From NCBI RefSeq assembly GCF_013409625.1, contig NZ_JACCBF010000001.1, positions 5,583,001 to 5,647,000 of the forward strand: a DNA stretch of 64,000 nt. The letters are read 5' to 3'. Position numbers and translations under genes: made by a program. The notes under the pieces were generated by a model. It worked only from the letters and a program-made list of their open reading frames with translations, did no database searches and was not told the origin of the DNA. Below, piece after piece: positions 1 to 9,021 of this stretch. This stretch comes from Nocardioides kongjuensis (GTDB lineage Bacteria > Actinomycetota > Actinomycetes > Propionibacteriales > Nocardioidaceae). Numbering within the stretch: the stretch's first letter is position 1; each line of letters opens with the position of its first letter.

Positions 1-375
1 GGAGCCAAGGCCTGGCGGCGAAACCGGCGCCGTACGCGGGGGGCTCCGGCAGTCCGGCTCACTGCGGCCTGGCGTGAGGTCCTCGATGCGGCGCGCGACC
101 TGGGCCACGGGGTCTCTGCACGCCGTACCCGTCGTGAGCAGGCCGTCCAGATCGGGCTGCCCGCCGTCGCCGACCTGGCGCGCTCCGCGGACCGCCACGT
201 GTTCGGCAGGACCGACCCGACCGACGAGGCCGCGGCGTCGTACTGGAACCAGGTCGACCAGCTGCGTAGCGAGCTGCTGTCCGGCCTCGGCAGGTGGCAG
301 CGGGTCAGGGCCCGCGTGAGCCTGGCGTCCTTCCGCCGGCTGCCCCGTCCCGACGCGCAGGAGGCGACCGCGTGA
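1..375 (+). CDS. C-terminal end of a transglutaminase-like (TgpA-type) membrane protein, partial
   Basis: Frame 1 is open from the first base to a TGA at 373-375, giving 124 residues with no start in view, so the gene begins upstream. The visible part is soluble, Arg- and Ala-rich and helical. It has the arrangement AWREVLDAARDLGH, then a RTRREQA segment, then DEAAASYW, which resembles the cytoplasmic tail after the last membrane helix of TgpA/DUF3488 transglutaminase-like proteins. The transglutaminase core is not visible, so the family call is an inference. The stop overlaps the GTG of the next gene (GTGA), which indicates translational coupling. Transglutaminase-like genes often sit beside FHA and secretion genes in actinobacteria, which fits this context. 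Confidence 0.5.
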   Translation, partial: GAKAWRRNRRRTRGAPAVRLTAAWREVLDAARDLGHGVSARRTRREQAVQIGLPAVADLARSADRHVFGRTDPTDEAAASYWNQVDQLRSELLSGLGRWQRVRARVSLASFRRLPRPDAQEATA

Positions 376-3300
376 AGCTGAAGTTCACCTACCACCGGCC
401 GCAGGGAACGCCGGTCGACCTGGTGGCGACGATCGACTCGGCGACGACCGTGGGCGACCTCGCCGACCACCTGCGCTCCTCGGATCCCCACGGTCCGGGC
501 TGGTCGAGCGAGCACCGGTCGACGCTGACACTCACCAGCCAGAACAACCTGTCGCTGAACCCCGACGTGCTCGTCGCGGACAGTCCGCTCACGTCGGGGG
601 CGCACGTGTCCCTCGGTACGGCGGGAACCCGCTTCGGCGAGGTCGCAGCCGCCACGGCCGCGGCCGTCATCCGCATCCTCAACGGGCCCGACGTCGGCAA
701 GGAGATCCCGCTCGCCCAGGGGTCGGTGATCGTCGGACGCGACCCGCAGTGCGAGGTGGTGCTGAACGACACGCTCGTCTCGCGCCGTCACGCACGCATC
801 AACATCACCGACGTCGCCGAGGTGATCGACCTCGGCTCGGCCAACGGCGTCGACGTCGGAACGGCCAGCGTCCCGCGCGCGACGCTGCGCCCCAGCGACA
901 TCGTCACCATCGGTGAGACGGAGCTGTCCGTGCGTGTCGTCAACCGACCGGTCGGCGACGGCACGCCCGCCTCGGGTGGCTTCAACCGCGCTCCCCGGCT
1001 CGCGCCGGTGTACGTCGGGCTGGAGCACGAGGCGCCCGAGGCCCCGGAGCGTCCGAAGCCGCAGCGCTTCCCGATGATCGCCCTCCTGGCGCCGTTGCTG
1101 ATGGGCGGTGTCCTCTACTGGGTCACCCGTGACGCGCGGTCGCTGATCTTCCTCGCGCTCAGCCCCCTCATGCTCATCGGCACGGCGTTGGAGAGCAGGC
1201 TCGCGAACCGGAGCGACTTCAAGAAGGCGGTGGCCGCCTTCGAGGCAGACCTCGAGGGCCTGCGCGGCGACATGGAGGCCGAGCTGGTCCGTGAGGGAGA
1301 GGTACGGCGCCGCGAGCTGCCCCGCGGGGCGGAGTGCCTCGACGTCGTGCGCAACCTGACCCCGGCGCTGTGGAGCTGGCGGCCCGATGCGCCGGACTTC
1401 CTGCAGCTCAGCCTCGGCCTGGGCGCGCTGTCGAGCCGGTCCGTCGTCGACTACCCGAAGGTGTCGCGTGCGCCGCACCACCTCCGCAACCGGGCGCGCG
1501 AGGTCCTCGAGCCCCTGACCCGGGTCCCGGACGTTCCGGTGAGCGTCGACCTCGCAGCGGGCCCCGTGGGAGTCGCCGGCCCGCGCAGCCTGACCGTCGG
1601 TGTGGCGCGCAGCCTCTGCCTGCAGCTCGTGGCGCTCCGCTCACCGTCGGAGTTCGTGCTCTGCGCCTTCCTGTCGGGGGAGTCGGCGGCGCTGTGGGAC
1701 TGGCTGAAGTGGCTCCCGCACGCCTCGTCCGCGCACAGCCCGATCAGCGGCAACCACCTCACCGCGACCAACGGCGACGCGTTGGCCCTGCTCGCACAGC
1801 TCGAGAACCTGATCGAGGCTCGCGGCTCGGACCGCGACGGCGCGGGCAGCCTCCCACGCGTCGTGGTGCTCGCGGAGGCAGACGCGACCAGTCCCGAGTT
1901 CGCGCGTCTGGTCGCCGTCTCCGAGGCGGGTACGCCGGTCGGCGTGCACGTCGTGTGGCTGGCGGCGGAGGCCGCGCTGCTGCCCTCGGGCTGCAAGACC
2001 TTCGCCACGGTGGACCCGGCCGGCGGGCCGGGCGCCGTGGGCTTCGTGACGAGCGGCAGCGCCGTCGTACCCGTTGCCCTCGACGAGGTGAGCGCTGACG
2101 ACGCTGCCGCCGCAGCCCGGCGGCTGGCCCCGTTGCACGACGTCGGGGCCCTGGTCGCGGACGACAGCGACCTGCCCCGGTCGGTGTCGCAGCTGGGCCT
2201 GCTCGGCCACGAGCTGGCCGACGACCTGCTCGCCGTCATCGAACGGTGGAACGAGAACCACTCCATCCTCACCGGGCCCTACGCGCCCGAGACGCCCGCC
2301 CGCAAGCCCGGGAACCTGCGGGCACTGGTCGGTCAGTCGACGCTGGGCCACCACGTCCTCGACCTGCGGCGCGACGGTCCGCACGCTCTCGTCGGGGGGA
2401 CCACCGGTTCCGGCAAGTCCGAGCTGCTGCAGGCCTGGATCCTGGCGCTCGCAGCCGCCCACAGTCCGCAACGGGTGAACTTCCTGCTGGTCGACTACAA
2501 GGGCGGAGCGGCCTTCGCGGACTGCGACCCGCTCCCGCACAGCATCGGGATGGTCACCGACCTGAGCCCGCACATGGTCCGGCGGGCGCTGACGTCGCTG
2601 GGCGCCGAGCTGAAGTACCGCGAGGAGCTGCTCCGCGAGCACGATGCCAAGGACCTGCAGGCGCTGGAGGCCCAGGGCTTCGTCGGAGCACCGCCGAGCC
2701 TGGTCGTCGTGGTCGACGAGTTCGCGGCACTGCGCGAGGAGGTGCCGGAGTTCGTGGACGGCATGGTCGACATCGCGCAGCGGGGCCGCTCGCTCGGCAT
2801 CCACCTGATCATGGCGACCCAACGACCGGCGGGCGTGATCACCGGCAGCCTGCGGGCGAACACGAACCTGAGGCTCGCGCTGCGGCTGGCCGACGAGGCG
2901 GACTCGACGGACATCCTCGGCACCGCCGACGCAGCGGCGTTCGACCCCGACACCCCGGGGCGCGCCGTGTCGAAGTCGGGGCCCGGGCGGCTGGTCCCGT
3001 TCCAGTCCTGCTACGTCGGCGGCTGGACCACGCCGGAGGGCGACGCCCCCGAGATCCTCGTCCAGGAGCTCACCCTGCTCACCGCGGCCGTCTGGCAGCA
3101 GCCGGTCGGTGAGCCGGTGACACGTGACAAGGACGCCACCGACATCAAGCGGGTGGTCCGCCAGATCCGGGACGCGAACCGCGCGGCCGGCCTGCCGGAG
3201 CCCCGCAAGGTCTGGCAGCCGGCGCTGCCGGCCACCCAGTCGCTGGCGCGCGTCCACCGCAGCGCGACCGACACCGAGCTCGCGTTCGCGGTCGCGGACG

Positions 3301-4736
3301 ACCCGCAACGCCAGGCGCAGCCGACGATCGCCTTTCACCCCGACCGCGACGGCAACATGGTGGCGTACGGGACAGGGGGCGCGGGCAAGAGCACCTTCCT
3401 GCGCAGCATGGCCGTGGCAGCCGGTCTCACGATGAAGAGCGGACCGTGTCACGTCTACGGTCTCGACTTCGGATCGCGAGGGCTCGCGATGCTGGAGCAG
3501 CTGCCTCACGTGGGATCGATCATCCCGGGAGGCGACCACGAGCGGGTGACCCGGTTGCTCGCCTGGGTCCGTGCCGAGATCGACGAGCGCGCGGCCCGCT
3601 ACTCCGCGGTGAACGCGGGCACGCTCACCCAGTACCGCAAGGAGAGCGGGAACGCCGACGAGCCCCGTCTGGTGCTGCTCGTGGACGGGATGGCTGCCTT
3701 CCAGGCCGCCTACGACGCCAGCGACCGGTCCCGATGGATCGACGTGCTCACGAGCATCGCCTCGGAGGGGCGGCCGGTCGGCGTCCACCTGATCCTCACC
3801 TCCGAGACCCGCTTCGGTCTGCCGCCGAGCATGGCCGCCGCGGTGCAGCGCAGGCTCGTCCTGCGGCAGGCGACGGAGGACGAGTACGGCATGCTCTCCG
3901 TCCCCGCCGACGTGCTGACGCCGACGTCCCCGCCGGGGCGGGGCATCGTCGACGACCTGGAGGTCCAGGTCGCCGTCTTCGGGGGGTCCGCCGACCCCGT
4001 GCTCCAGGCTGCCGAGCTGGCGTCGCTGGCGAAGGCCATGCGCGAGGCGGGAACCAGTGTCGCGCCGCCGGTGCAGAGCCTCCCCGATCGGATCCACCTC
4101 GGCTCCCTGCCCACGACGCCGGGTCTGGTCACCTTCGGCGTCGCCGGCGACACGCTCACGCCGCTCGGGGTGCCGGCCAAGGGCTCCTTCCTGCTCTCGG
4201 GTGCGGTCCAGAGCGGTCGGTCCACGGCGCTGCGCACGCTCGTCGAGGCCTTCGACCGGGCCCACCCGGACGGCGAGCGGCACTACCTCGGCCTGCGTCA
4301 CAGCGTCGTGTCGGCTCTCCCCGGCTGGGCATCGACGACCTCCGGGACGATGGAGATCGAGCGGCGCGCCCAGGAGCTGGCCGACCGGATCGGTGCAGGC
4401 GGTGCGCGGAGGATCGCGGTCTTCCTGGAGTCCGCGGGCGACCACGTCAACAGCCCGGCCGAGCTGGCTCTCCAACAGCTCGTCAAGGCCTGCAACGCGG
4501 AGGAGCAGTGGTTCGTCGTCGAGGGCGAGCTCAGCACTCTCGCGGGGCCGGCGGGCTTCCTCGGTGCGGTCAAGGCCTCTCGGCACGGTCTGGCGCTGCA
4601 GCCCGACCCGGACAGCGGCCACGCGCTGTTCAAGGTCCCGTTCGGCCGGATCCATCGTCACGAGTTCCCGCCGGGCCGTGGCCTGTACGTCGTGGGCGGC
4701 AGGGCACGTGTCGTGCAGGTGGCTCAGCCCGGCTGA
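372..4736 (+). CDS. FHA-FtsK/SpoIIIE type VII secretion ATPase, EccC/EssC-like
   Basis: A 1454-residue membrane ATPase, predicted to be the motor of a type VII (WXG100) secretion system. From the N-terminus it has a ubiquitin-like segment (about 1-80), an FHA domain (about 99-190; VGRDP near 120 and SRRHA near 136), and two membrane helices (about 233-270). Two FtsK-type ATPase domains follow: Walker A GGTTGSGKS near 675 with Walker B VVVVDEFAAL near 778, and Walker A GTGGAGKST near 1000 with Walker B LVLLVDGMAAF near 1100. A third weak P-loop (SGAVQSGRST, near 1276) looks degenerate. I chose the GTG at 372 because it overlaps the previous stop and matches the domain start; an in-frame ATG lies 26 codons upstream. 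FHA plus FtsK is the EssC-like layout rather than mycobacterial EccC, and WXG100 genes follow directly. Confidence 0.9.
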   Translation: MKLKFTYHRPQGTPVDLVATIDSATTVGDLADHLRSSDPHGPGWSSEHRSTLTLTSQNNLSLNPDVLVADSPLTSGAHVSLGTAGTRFGEVAAATAAAVIRILNGPDVGKEIPLAQGSVIVGRDPQCEVVLNDTLVSRRHARINITDVAEVIDLGSANGVDVGTASVPRATLRPSDIVTIGETELSVRVVNRPVGDGTPASGGFNRAPRLAPVYVGLEHEAPEAPERPKPQRFPMIALLAPLLMGGVLYWVTRDARSLIFLALSPLMLIGTALESRLANRSDFKKAVAAFEADLEGLRGDMEAELVREGEVRRRELPRGAECLDVVRNLTPALWSWRPDAPDFLQLSLGLGALSSRSVVDYPKVSRAPHHLRNRAREVLEPLTRVPDVPVSVDLAAGPVGVAGPRSLTVGVARSLCLQLVALRSPSEFVLCAFLSGESAALWDWLKWLPHASSAHSPISGNHLTATNGDALALLAQLENLIEARGSDRDGAGSLPRVVVLAEADATSPEFARLVAVSEAGTPVGVHVVWLAAEAALLPSGCKTFATVDPAGGPGAVGFVTSGSAVVPVALDEVSADDAAAAARRLAPLHDVGALVADDSDLPRSVSQLGLLGHELADDLLAVIERWNENHSILTGPYAPETPARKPGNLRALVGQSTLGHHVLDLRRDGPHALVGGTTGSGKSELLQAWILALAAAHSPQRVNFLLVDYKGGAAFADCDPLPHSIGMVTDLSPHMVRRALTSLGAELKYREELLREHDAKDLQALEAQGFVGAPPSLVVVVDEFAALREEVPEFVDGMVDIAQRGRSLGIHLIMATQRPAGVITGSLRANTNLRLALRLADEADSTDILGTADAAAFDPDTPGRAVSKSGPGRLVPFQSCYVGGWTTPEGDAPEILVQELTLLTAAVWQQPVGEPVTRDKDATDIKRVVRQIRDANRAAGLPEPRKVWQPALPATQSLARVHRSATDTELAFAVADDPQRQAQPTIAFHPDRDGNMVAYGTGGAGKSTFLRSMAVAAGLTMKSGPCHVYGLDFGSRGLAMLEQLPHVGSIIPGGDHERVTRLLAWVRAEIDERAARYSAVNAGTLTQYRKESGNADEPRLVLLVDGMAAFQAAYDASDRSRWIDVLTSIASEGRPVGVHLILTSETRFGLPPSMAAAVQRRLVLRQATEDEYGMLSVPADVLTPTSPPGRGIVDDLEVQVAVFGGSADPVLQAAELASLAKAMREAGTSVAPPVQSLPDRIHLGSLPTTPGLVTFGVAGDTLTPLGVPAKGSFLLSGAVQSGRSTALRTLVEAFDRAHPDGERHYLGLRHSVVSALPGWASTTSGTMEIERRAQELADRIGAGGARRIAVFLESAGDHVNSPAELALQQLVKACNAEEQWFVVEGELSTLAGPAGFLGAVKASRHGLALQPDPDSGHALFKVPFGRIHRHEFPPGRGLYVVGGRARVVQVAQPG

Positions 4737-4866
4737 CGCCGTCGCGCGGGGAGTTCTCCCCATCGACGCCGCGCCCGACCTCCGACAGCATTCACACCAG
4801 GCCGACACCGGCCGACCCGAACCTCAGAGCAGACACGAGAAACCCCTAGAAACAAGGAGAAACATC

Positions 4867-5139
4867 ATGACCCGCATGGGAATGGACCCCGACCTCGTCG
4901 AGAACATCGGCAACCGCCTCAAGACCCAGGCCGGCCAGATCCAGCAGGCGATCCACGACATCGACGGCCTCGTCAACGAGGCGATGGCCGCGTGGGAGGG
5001 CAAGGACGCCCAGGACTTCCACGGCTGGTGGACCCAGCAGCACCGGGGCGCCCTGACCAGCGCCCAGCACGCCATCGACGGTCTCGGCACGTCGGCAATC
5101 AACAACGCCCACGAGCAGCGCCAGGTCTCCGGTCACTGA
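4867..5139 (+). CDS. WXG100 family protein (EsxA/EsxB-like)
   Basis: A 90-residue helical-hairpin protein of the WXG100 family, the usual small substrate of type VII secretion. The central turn is AAWEGKDAQDF (W-E-G). The N-terminal MGMDP segment and the later WW-x-x-QHR motif recur in the two genes downstream, so the three look like paralogues. A strong Shine-Dalgarno sequence AAGGAG lies at 4854-4859, 7 nt before the ATG. The 130-nt gap after the ATPase gene holds no other gene and may carry a promoter. It has no signal peptide, as expected for this route. The C-terminus ends soon after the second helix with no clear YxxxD/E export signal, so partner and signal remain open. Confidence 0.88.
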   Translation: MTRMGMDPDLVENIGNRLKTQAGQIQQAIHDIDGLVNEAMAAWEGKDAQDFHGWWTQQHRGALTSAQHAIDGLGTSAINNAHEQRQVSGH

Positions 5140-5221
5140 TCACGGCTCGACGGTGGGAGGCGGACGTCGTGCCGCCTCCACGCCGCCGGGACGTGCCCAC
5201 AGCTCGAAGGAGAGAGACACG

Positions 5222-6073
5222 ATGAACCAGTTCGTCGGGATGGATCCCGCCATCGTCCAGCAGATCGGCACCCGCCTGAAGCAGCGCGCCGCCCACCTGC
5301 GGGAGATCACCGCGGCGGTCGAGTCGGCCGTCCACTCGTTGCAGGGCAACTGGGACGGTCAGGACGCGACCGACTTCCAGGCCTGGTGGACCCACCAGCA
5401 CCGACCGGCGCTGACCGCCGTGACCGAGCAGATCGAGGGGCTGGGACAGTCCGCGCTCAACAACGCGCAGGAGCAGCTCGCTGTCAGCGGCGGAGCTGGG
5501 GCCGGCCCGGGTGCAGGGGCGGCACCGGGCCACGGCGGCGTGACTCCCGTCGCCACGGGTGGGCCCGGCGCCGCACCCCAGGGCCCCGGGGGCGGCGGCG
5601 CGCCGTCCGGCGCCCCGCAGACCGACCTCGACCGCAAGACGGCTGCCTTCGCCGCGACGTGGAACGGCAAGTACCTCGACTACGACAAGGCCTACGGCAA
5701 CCAGTGCTACGACGTCTTCTCGCAGTACAACCACGACGTCGTGGGCGGGCCGGGCATCCATGCCGCCACCACCGGCGGTGCCAAGGACATCTACAACGAC
5801 TACGGAACCAACGGCGCGGCGGCCCACTACCAGCGGATCGCCGCTGGGGACGGTCCTCCGCGGGTCGGTGACGTGGTGGTGTGGGGCAACGGCACGTACG
5901 GGCACGTCGGGGTGGTCACCGCGGTCACCGACGGAGGGTTCACCGCCCTCGAGCAGAACACCGATGGCCGCGCGTCGTCGACCTCGACGGGTGCCGTGAC
6001 CCATCAGGTGACCCACACCTACGGCGAGCAGCGGGGGATCCTCGGCTACCTGAGGCCGAAGTCGACGGTGTGA
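5222..6073 (+). CDS. WXG100-CHAP fusion, predicted secreted peptidoglycan hydrolase
   Basis: A 283-residue protein with an N-terminal WXG100 module (about 1-90; NWDGQDATDF turn and WWTHQHRP), a Gly/Ala/Pro-rich linker (about 90-135) and a C-terminal CHAP domain (about 140-283). The CHAP catalytic Cys is visible in NQCYDVF (Cys162) and the His in YGHVGVV (His228). CHAP domains are amidases or endopeptidases that cut peptidoglycan. The fusion suggests a type VII exported wall hydrolase that either opens the wall for the secretion machine or acts on competitors. The ATG at 5222 follows a GGAGAGAG ribosome-binding region. It lies between two other WXG100-type genes. Export through the adjacent ATPase is an inference from layout. 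Confidence 0.85.
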   Translation: MNQFVGMDPAIVQQIGTRLKQRAAHLREITAAVESAVHSLQGNWDGQDATDFQAWWTHQHRPALTAVTEQIEGLGQSALNNAQEQLAVSGGAGAGPGAGAAPGHGGVTPVATGGPGAAPQGPGGGGAPSGAPQTDLDRKTAAFAATWNGKYLDYDKAYGNQCYDVFSQYNHDVVGGPGIHAATTGGAKDIYNDYGTNGAAAHYQRIAAGDGPPRVGDVVVWGNGTYGHVGVVTAVTDGGFTALEQNTDGRASSTSTGAVTHQVTHTYGEQRGILGYLRPKSTV

Positions 6074-6077
6074 GGCC

Positions 6078-6995
6078 ATGACGGGATTCATGGGGATGGA
6101 CCCCGCCGCCGTGCGCGGCGTGGCCCATCGGCTCCAGGCTCAGGCGACGACGCTCGCCGGCGTCATCGCGTCCGTCCAGGCGGCCGTCGACCAGGCGCTG
6201 GCGCTGTGGGACGGCGACGATGCGCACGGCTTCCACGGCTGGTGGAACACCCAGCACCGGCCGGGCCTGCAGGCGGCCCAGGAGATGGTGAGTCAGGTGG
6301 CGACCCGGCTGGAGCAGCAGGTCCAGGAGCAGGAGCGGGCCAGTGGCCTCGCGGGCTCGGGTGGGGGAGCCGACCCGCTCGGGACGCTGCGCACGAGCAC
6401 GAGGTCCCTGTTCGACGCCGCCGGCAGTGTCCTCGGACCCGCGGGGCTCGTCACCACGGGCATGACCGCCTTCGCCGCGGTCGCGAAGGCCGGCGTGAGC
6501 GGTCGGTACACGGACGGCTGGCGAGCCATCATCCGGGGCGCGGACAACCTCCACGTACCCGCGGCGTTCACCCGCTTCAAGCAGAGTCCGGTGCTGCAGG
6601 CGATCCACCCGGCGCTGCGGGCCCACGGAGGACTGATCGCCAGCGGCGGCCGGATCGCGGGCGGCGTCGGGAAGGTCGGCGGCGTCGTGAGCGGTGCGGG
6701 GAGCCTGTTCGGCATGGCCGACGGCGCCGCGCGAGGCAACGGGGGAGACGTCGCCTACAACGGACTCTCGCTCACGGCGACGGGGTTGAAGACCGCGGGA
6801 AAGACCCCGATCACCTACATCGCCGGTGCCGGGCTGCAGGCATGGACCGAGACCGGGCGGATCGCCACGACTCAGGTCGACTGGAGCGCCGACGGGATCA
6901 AGGCGATCGTCACCGCCTCCCCGGCCGACTGGGGCAGGGCGATCTGGGACTCCCGCAACGACTACGCCGATGCCTTCACCAAGGTCTTCGGATGA
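6078..6995 (+). CDS. WXG100-type N-terminus with glycine-rich hydrophobic tail, possible type VII substrate
   Basis: A 305-residue protein. Residues 1-95 form a third WXG100 module (MGMDP start, LWDGDDAHGF turn, WWNTQHRP), closely like the two upstream genes. After a linker near 95-115 the protein has a glycine- and alanine-rich region (about 120-270) with several hydrophobic stretches resembling the pore or glycine-zipper regions of some long LXG/WXG effectors, then a polar C-terminus. I recognise no enzymatic motif in the tail. It starts 4 nt after the preceding stop, in one transcript. It may be a membrane-active effector, a structural exported protein or a large Esx-like partner; the sequence does not decide. 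Confidence 0.65.
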   Translation: MTGFMGMDPAAVRGVAHRLQAQATTLAGVIASVQAAVDQALALWDGDDAHGFHGWWNTQHRPGLQAAQEMVSQVATRLEQQVQEQERASGLAGSGGGADPLGTLRTSTRSLFDAAGSVLGPAGLVTTGMTAFAAVAKAGVSGRYTDGWRAIIRGADNLHVPAAFTRFKQSPVLQAIHPALRAHGGLIASGGRIAGGVGKVGGVVSGAGSLFGMADGAARGNGGDVAYNGLSLTATGLKTAGKTPITYIAGAGLQAWTETGRIATTQVDWSADGIKAIVTASPADWGRAIWDSRNDYADAFTKVFG

Positions 6996-7005
6996 GGAGG
7001 ACGAC

Positions 7006-7623
7006 GTGGACCTTCTGCTGACGGACGACGAGGTGGTGGCCCTGGCCGCCGACCGGGAGTCGTTCTGGCCCGGTGCCCTGCCCACGGTGCCGATGGTCCG
7101 GCCCGACGACGCGATCCGCGCGGTCCTGCGTGGGCAGCGGTCCCTGCGGGTCCGTGATCTGCTCTCGGAGGCGGGCGAGTCGACACCGCAGCTGGTCGAG
7201 CTCCGCGACTCGGTGCTCGACGCCGAGGGGCGGATCGCGGTGTACCTGTGCGACGAGGCCTTCGACCGCGTGTCGTGGGACATCTCCGCAGACCTGTACT
7301 GGTACGCGCCGGGCTGGCTCGTCGAGACGACCACGGCGGCGGGGATCCACGCGTTCCGGCAGTCGTCGCGCGCCGAGGCCACCGAGCTCCTGGTCGGCCT
7401 GACGTCCGCCGCCCTGTCGGGTGGTGGCGGCGAGCGCCTCTGCGTCGCGCTGGTGACCGAGAGGGAGAGCAAGGCCGTCGTGGTCAGTGCCGGCACGATC
7501 ACCGGCTACGTGCTCGACCCCGCGGGAACGGTGACGGCCGAGAAGGCCGTGCCGCCGAGCGCGTTGCCCCAGCTCCTCGGCATGCTGACCGACCACGCCG
7601 CCTCGATCGCGACCTCGTCATGA
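7006..7623 (+). CDS. Uncharacterised 205-residue protein in the type VII locus (EspG-like or immunity candidate)
   Basis: A soluble 205-residue acidic protein starting at GTG 7006, with GAGGAGG at 6994-7000. It has no signal peptide and no membrane helix. Mixed alpha/beta character is suggested by segments such as RIAVYLCDEAF, GWLVETTTAAG and LCVALVTERES, and the size and composition are reminiscent of EspG-type chaperones and of immunity proteins. I cannot assign it to a family. It follows the third WXG100-type gene with 10 nt between them, and its stop overlaps the next start (ATGA). This position favours a chaperone or immunity role for the neighbouring exported proteins, which is an inference. 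Confidence 0.6.
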   Translation: MDLLLTDDEVVALAADRESFWPGALPTVPMVRPDDAIRAVLRGQRSLRVRDLLSEAGESTPQLVELRDSVLDAEGRIAVYLCDEAFDRVSWDISADLYWYAPGWLVETTTAAGIHAFRQSSRAEATELLVGLTSAALSGGGGERLCVALVTERESKAVVVSAGTITGYVLDPAGTVTAEKAVPPSALPQLLGMLTDHAASIATSS

Positions 7624-9008
7624 CCGAACAGCGCCGGATGCGCACCGTCCTGGCGACCGTCCTGGTCGCCGTCGTCACGTTGACGGGCACGGCGACGACC
7701 GTCCTGCTCCCGGGCGCACCCGCGCACGCCGCCGCTGGCGGGTACGCGATGCGTCTGGGTCCTGGCGCCTGCGTGTATGACAAGGGTGCACTGAGCCTGA
7801 TGGGGGTGGCGGAGGTCCGGGTGAAGATGGCCCGCAGGTGGGCGCGCACCTACACCGCCCAGTGGGTGCGGGTCACCACCACCCTCGAGGGACGAGCCGC
7901 CGGCGGTGCGTGGACGCACGTCGACAGTCCGCTCCGCCAGAACCGGGCGAAGGTCAAGCGGAAGTTCGTCACGAGGTTCAAGACCATCGGCCAGACCTTC
8001 GCGAACGTGCCGGCGGGTACGGCGTACGGCGAGTTCCGGGCCAGGGTGCTGGTCGAGTGGATCTCGCCGCGGACGGGCAGGCGGGAGAAGGCGCGGGTCG
8101 GCTACGCCGGCAGCGGAGCCGCGGGGTCGTGCTCGGCCTGGCAGGCGCCGTCGGGGGTGACCGGTCTCGGCATCGCTGCCACCGGGGCCGACAGGCAGGT
8201 CCGGGCCGACTTCGCGGTCTCGCCCGCCGTCGGGGACCAGGTCGTCGAGTGCCGACCGTCCTGCGGCAGCTTCGAGCCCGCTGCCGTGCCCGCGTCCGGG
8301 CAGACGGGGCTCTCATTCCTGGTCGCACCTGCCACCTTCACGAACGGCTCGGTCGCGAGCGTGGACGTGCGGACCTGCCTGGTGCAGGCCCGCAGCGTGT
8401 GCAGTCCGTGGGCCAGCGACACCACCACGCCCTACGGCCCGCTCGCGAAGCCGTCGATCTCGGCCAGCGCGAACGGCGAGGACGTCGAGTGGTCGATCAG
8501 CGGCTCCGGCAACGGCAAGCCGGTGACTGTCTCCGTGACCGCCAACGGCACGCAGATCTGGAGCGGATCCTTCTCCGGCGTGTTCAGCCGCACCGGCACC
8601 CTGAGCGTGGGCTACAGCCAGACCCGGAACCTGCAGGTCACGCTCACCGACTCGGGCGCCACGGCGGAGCAGCCCTCCAACCGGGGTACGCAGGCTGCCG
8701 CGGCGAGTGCGACGACACCCGCTGCTGCGCCGACGGTGACCGTCACCCGGGGTGGCTCGTGCCAGACGTCAGCCTGCACGGGAGCACAGGTCGCCTGCAG
8801 CGCCACGTGCTACTACATCCTCACGACCGGACACGACTTCCCGGCCACCACGACGTGTCGCGTGTTCTACCAGGCCGGCGGGTCCTCCCCGTTCACCTGG
8901 TCACAGGGCAACGCCCAGACCAACTCCGCCGGCAACTGGGTCGGCTCGAACGTCGTCTTCGACGTCCGCTGCGACAACGGCGCCAGCACCGGCTGGCGCA
9001 CCATCTGA
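7620..9008 (+). CDS. Secreted protein of unknown function with Cys-rich C-terminus
   Basis: A 462-residue protein with a clear Sec signal peptide (basic start, hydrophobic core, cleavage near APAHAAAG, about residue 38). The mature part has beta-rich segments: an N-terminal domain with paired Cys (about 45-165), Ig- or fibronectin-like stretches in the middle, a Thr/Ala-rich linker near 365-375, and a C-terminal domain with several Cys (CQTSAC, CSATCYY, CRVFY, VRCDNG) that probably form disulfides outside the cell. I do not recognise the family. The start overlaps the preceding stop by ATGA, so it belongs to the type VII transcript, although its own export looks Sec-dependent. It ends 14 nt from the convergent ABC operon. 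Confidence 0.7.
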   Translation: MTEQRRMRTVLATVLVAVVTLTGTATTVLLPGAPAHAAAGGYAMRLGPGACVYDKGALSLMGVAEVRVKMARRWARTYTAQWVRVTTTLEGRAAGGAWTHVDSPLRQNRAKVKRKFVTRFKTIGQTFANVPAGTAYGEFRARVLVEWISPRTGRREKARVGYAGSGAAGSCSAWQAPSGVTGLGIAATGADRQVRADFAVSPAVGDQVVECRPSCGSFEPAAVPASGQTGLSFLVAPATFTNGSVASVDVRTCLVQARSVCSPWASDTTTPYGPLAKPSISASANGEDVEWSISGSGNGKPVTVSVTANGTQIWSGSFSGVFSRTGTLSVGYSQTRNLQVTLTDSGATAEQPSNRGTQAAAASATTPAAAPTVTVTRGGSCQTSACTGAQVACSATCYYILTTGHDFPATTTCRVFYQAGGSSPFTWSQGNAQTNSAGNWVGSNVVFDVRCDNGASTGWRTI

Positions 9009-9021
9009 CGTCGAGGTCGCG

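Noticed and set aside
1641..4808. Very long open frame on the minus strand antisense to the FHA-FtsK ATPase gene
   Set aside because: Low-complexity Arg/Gly/Leu-rich translation with no domain; it is a product of GC-rich third positions in the true gene, which has clear motifs.
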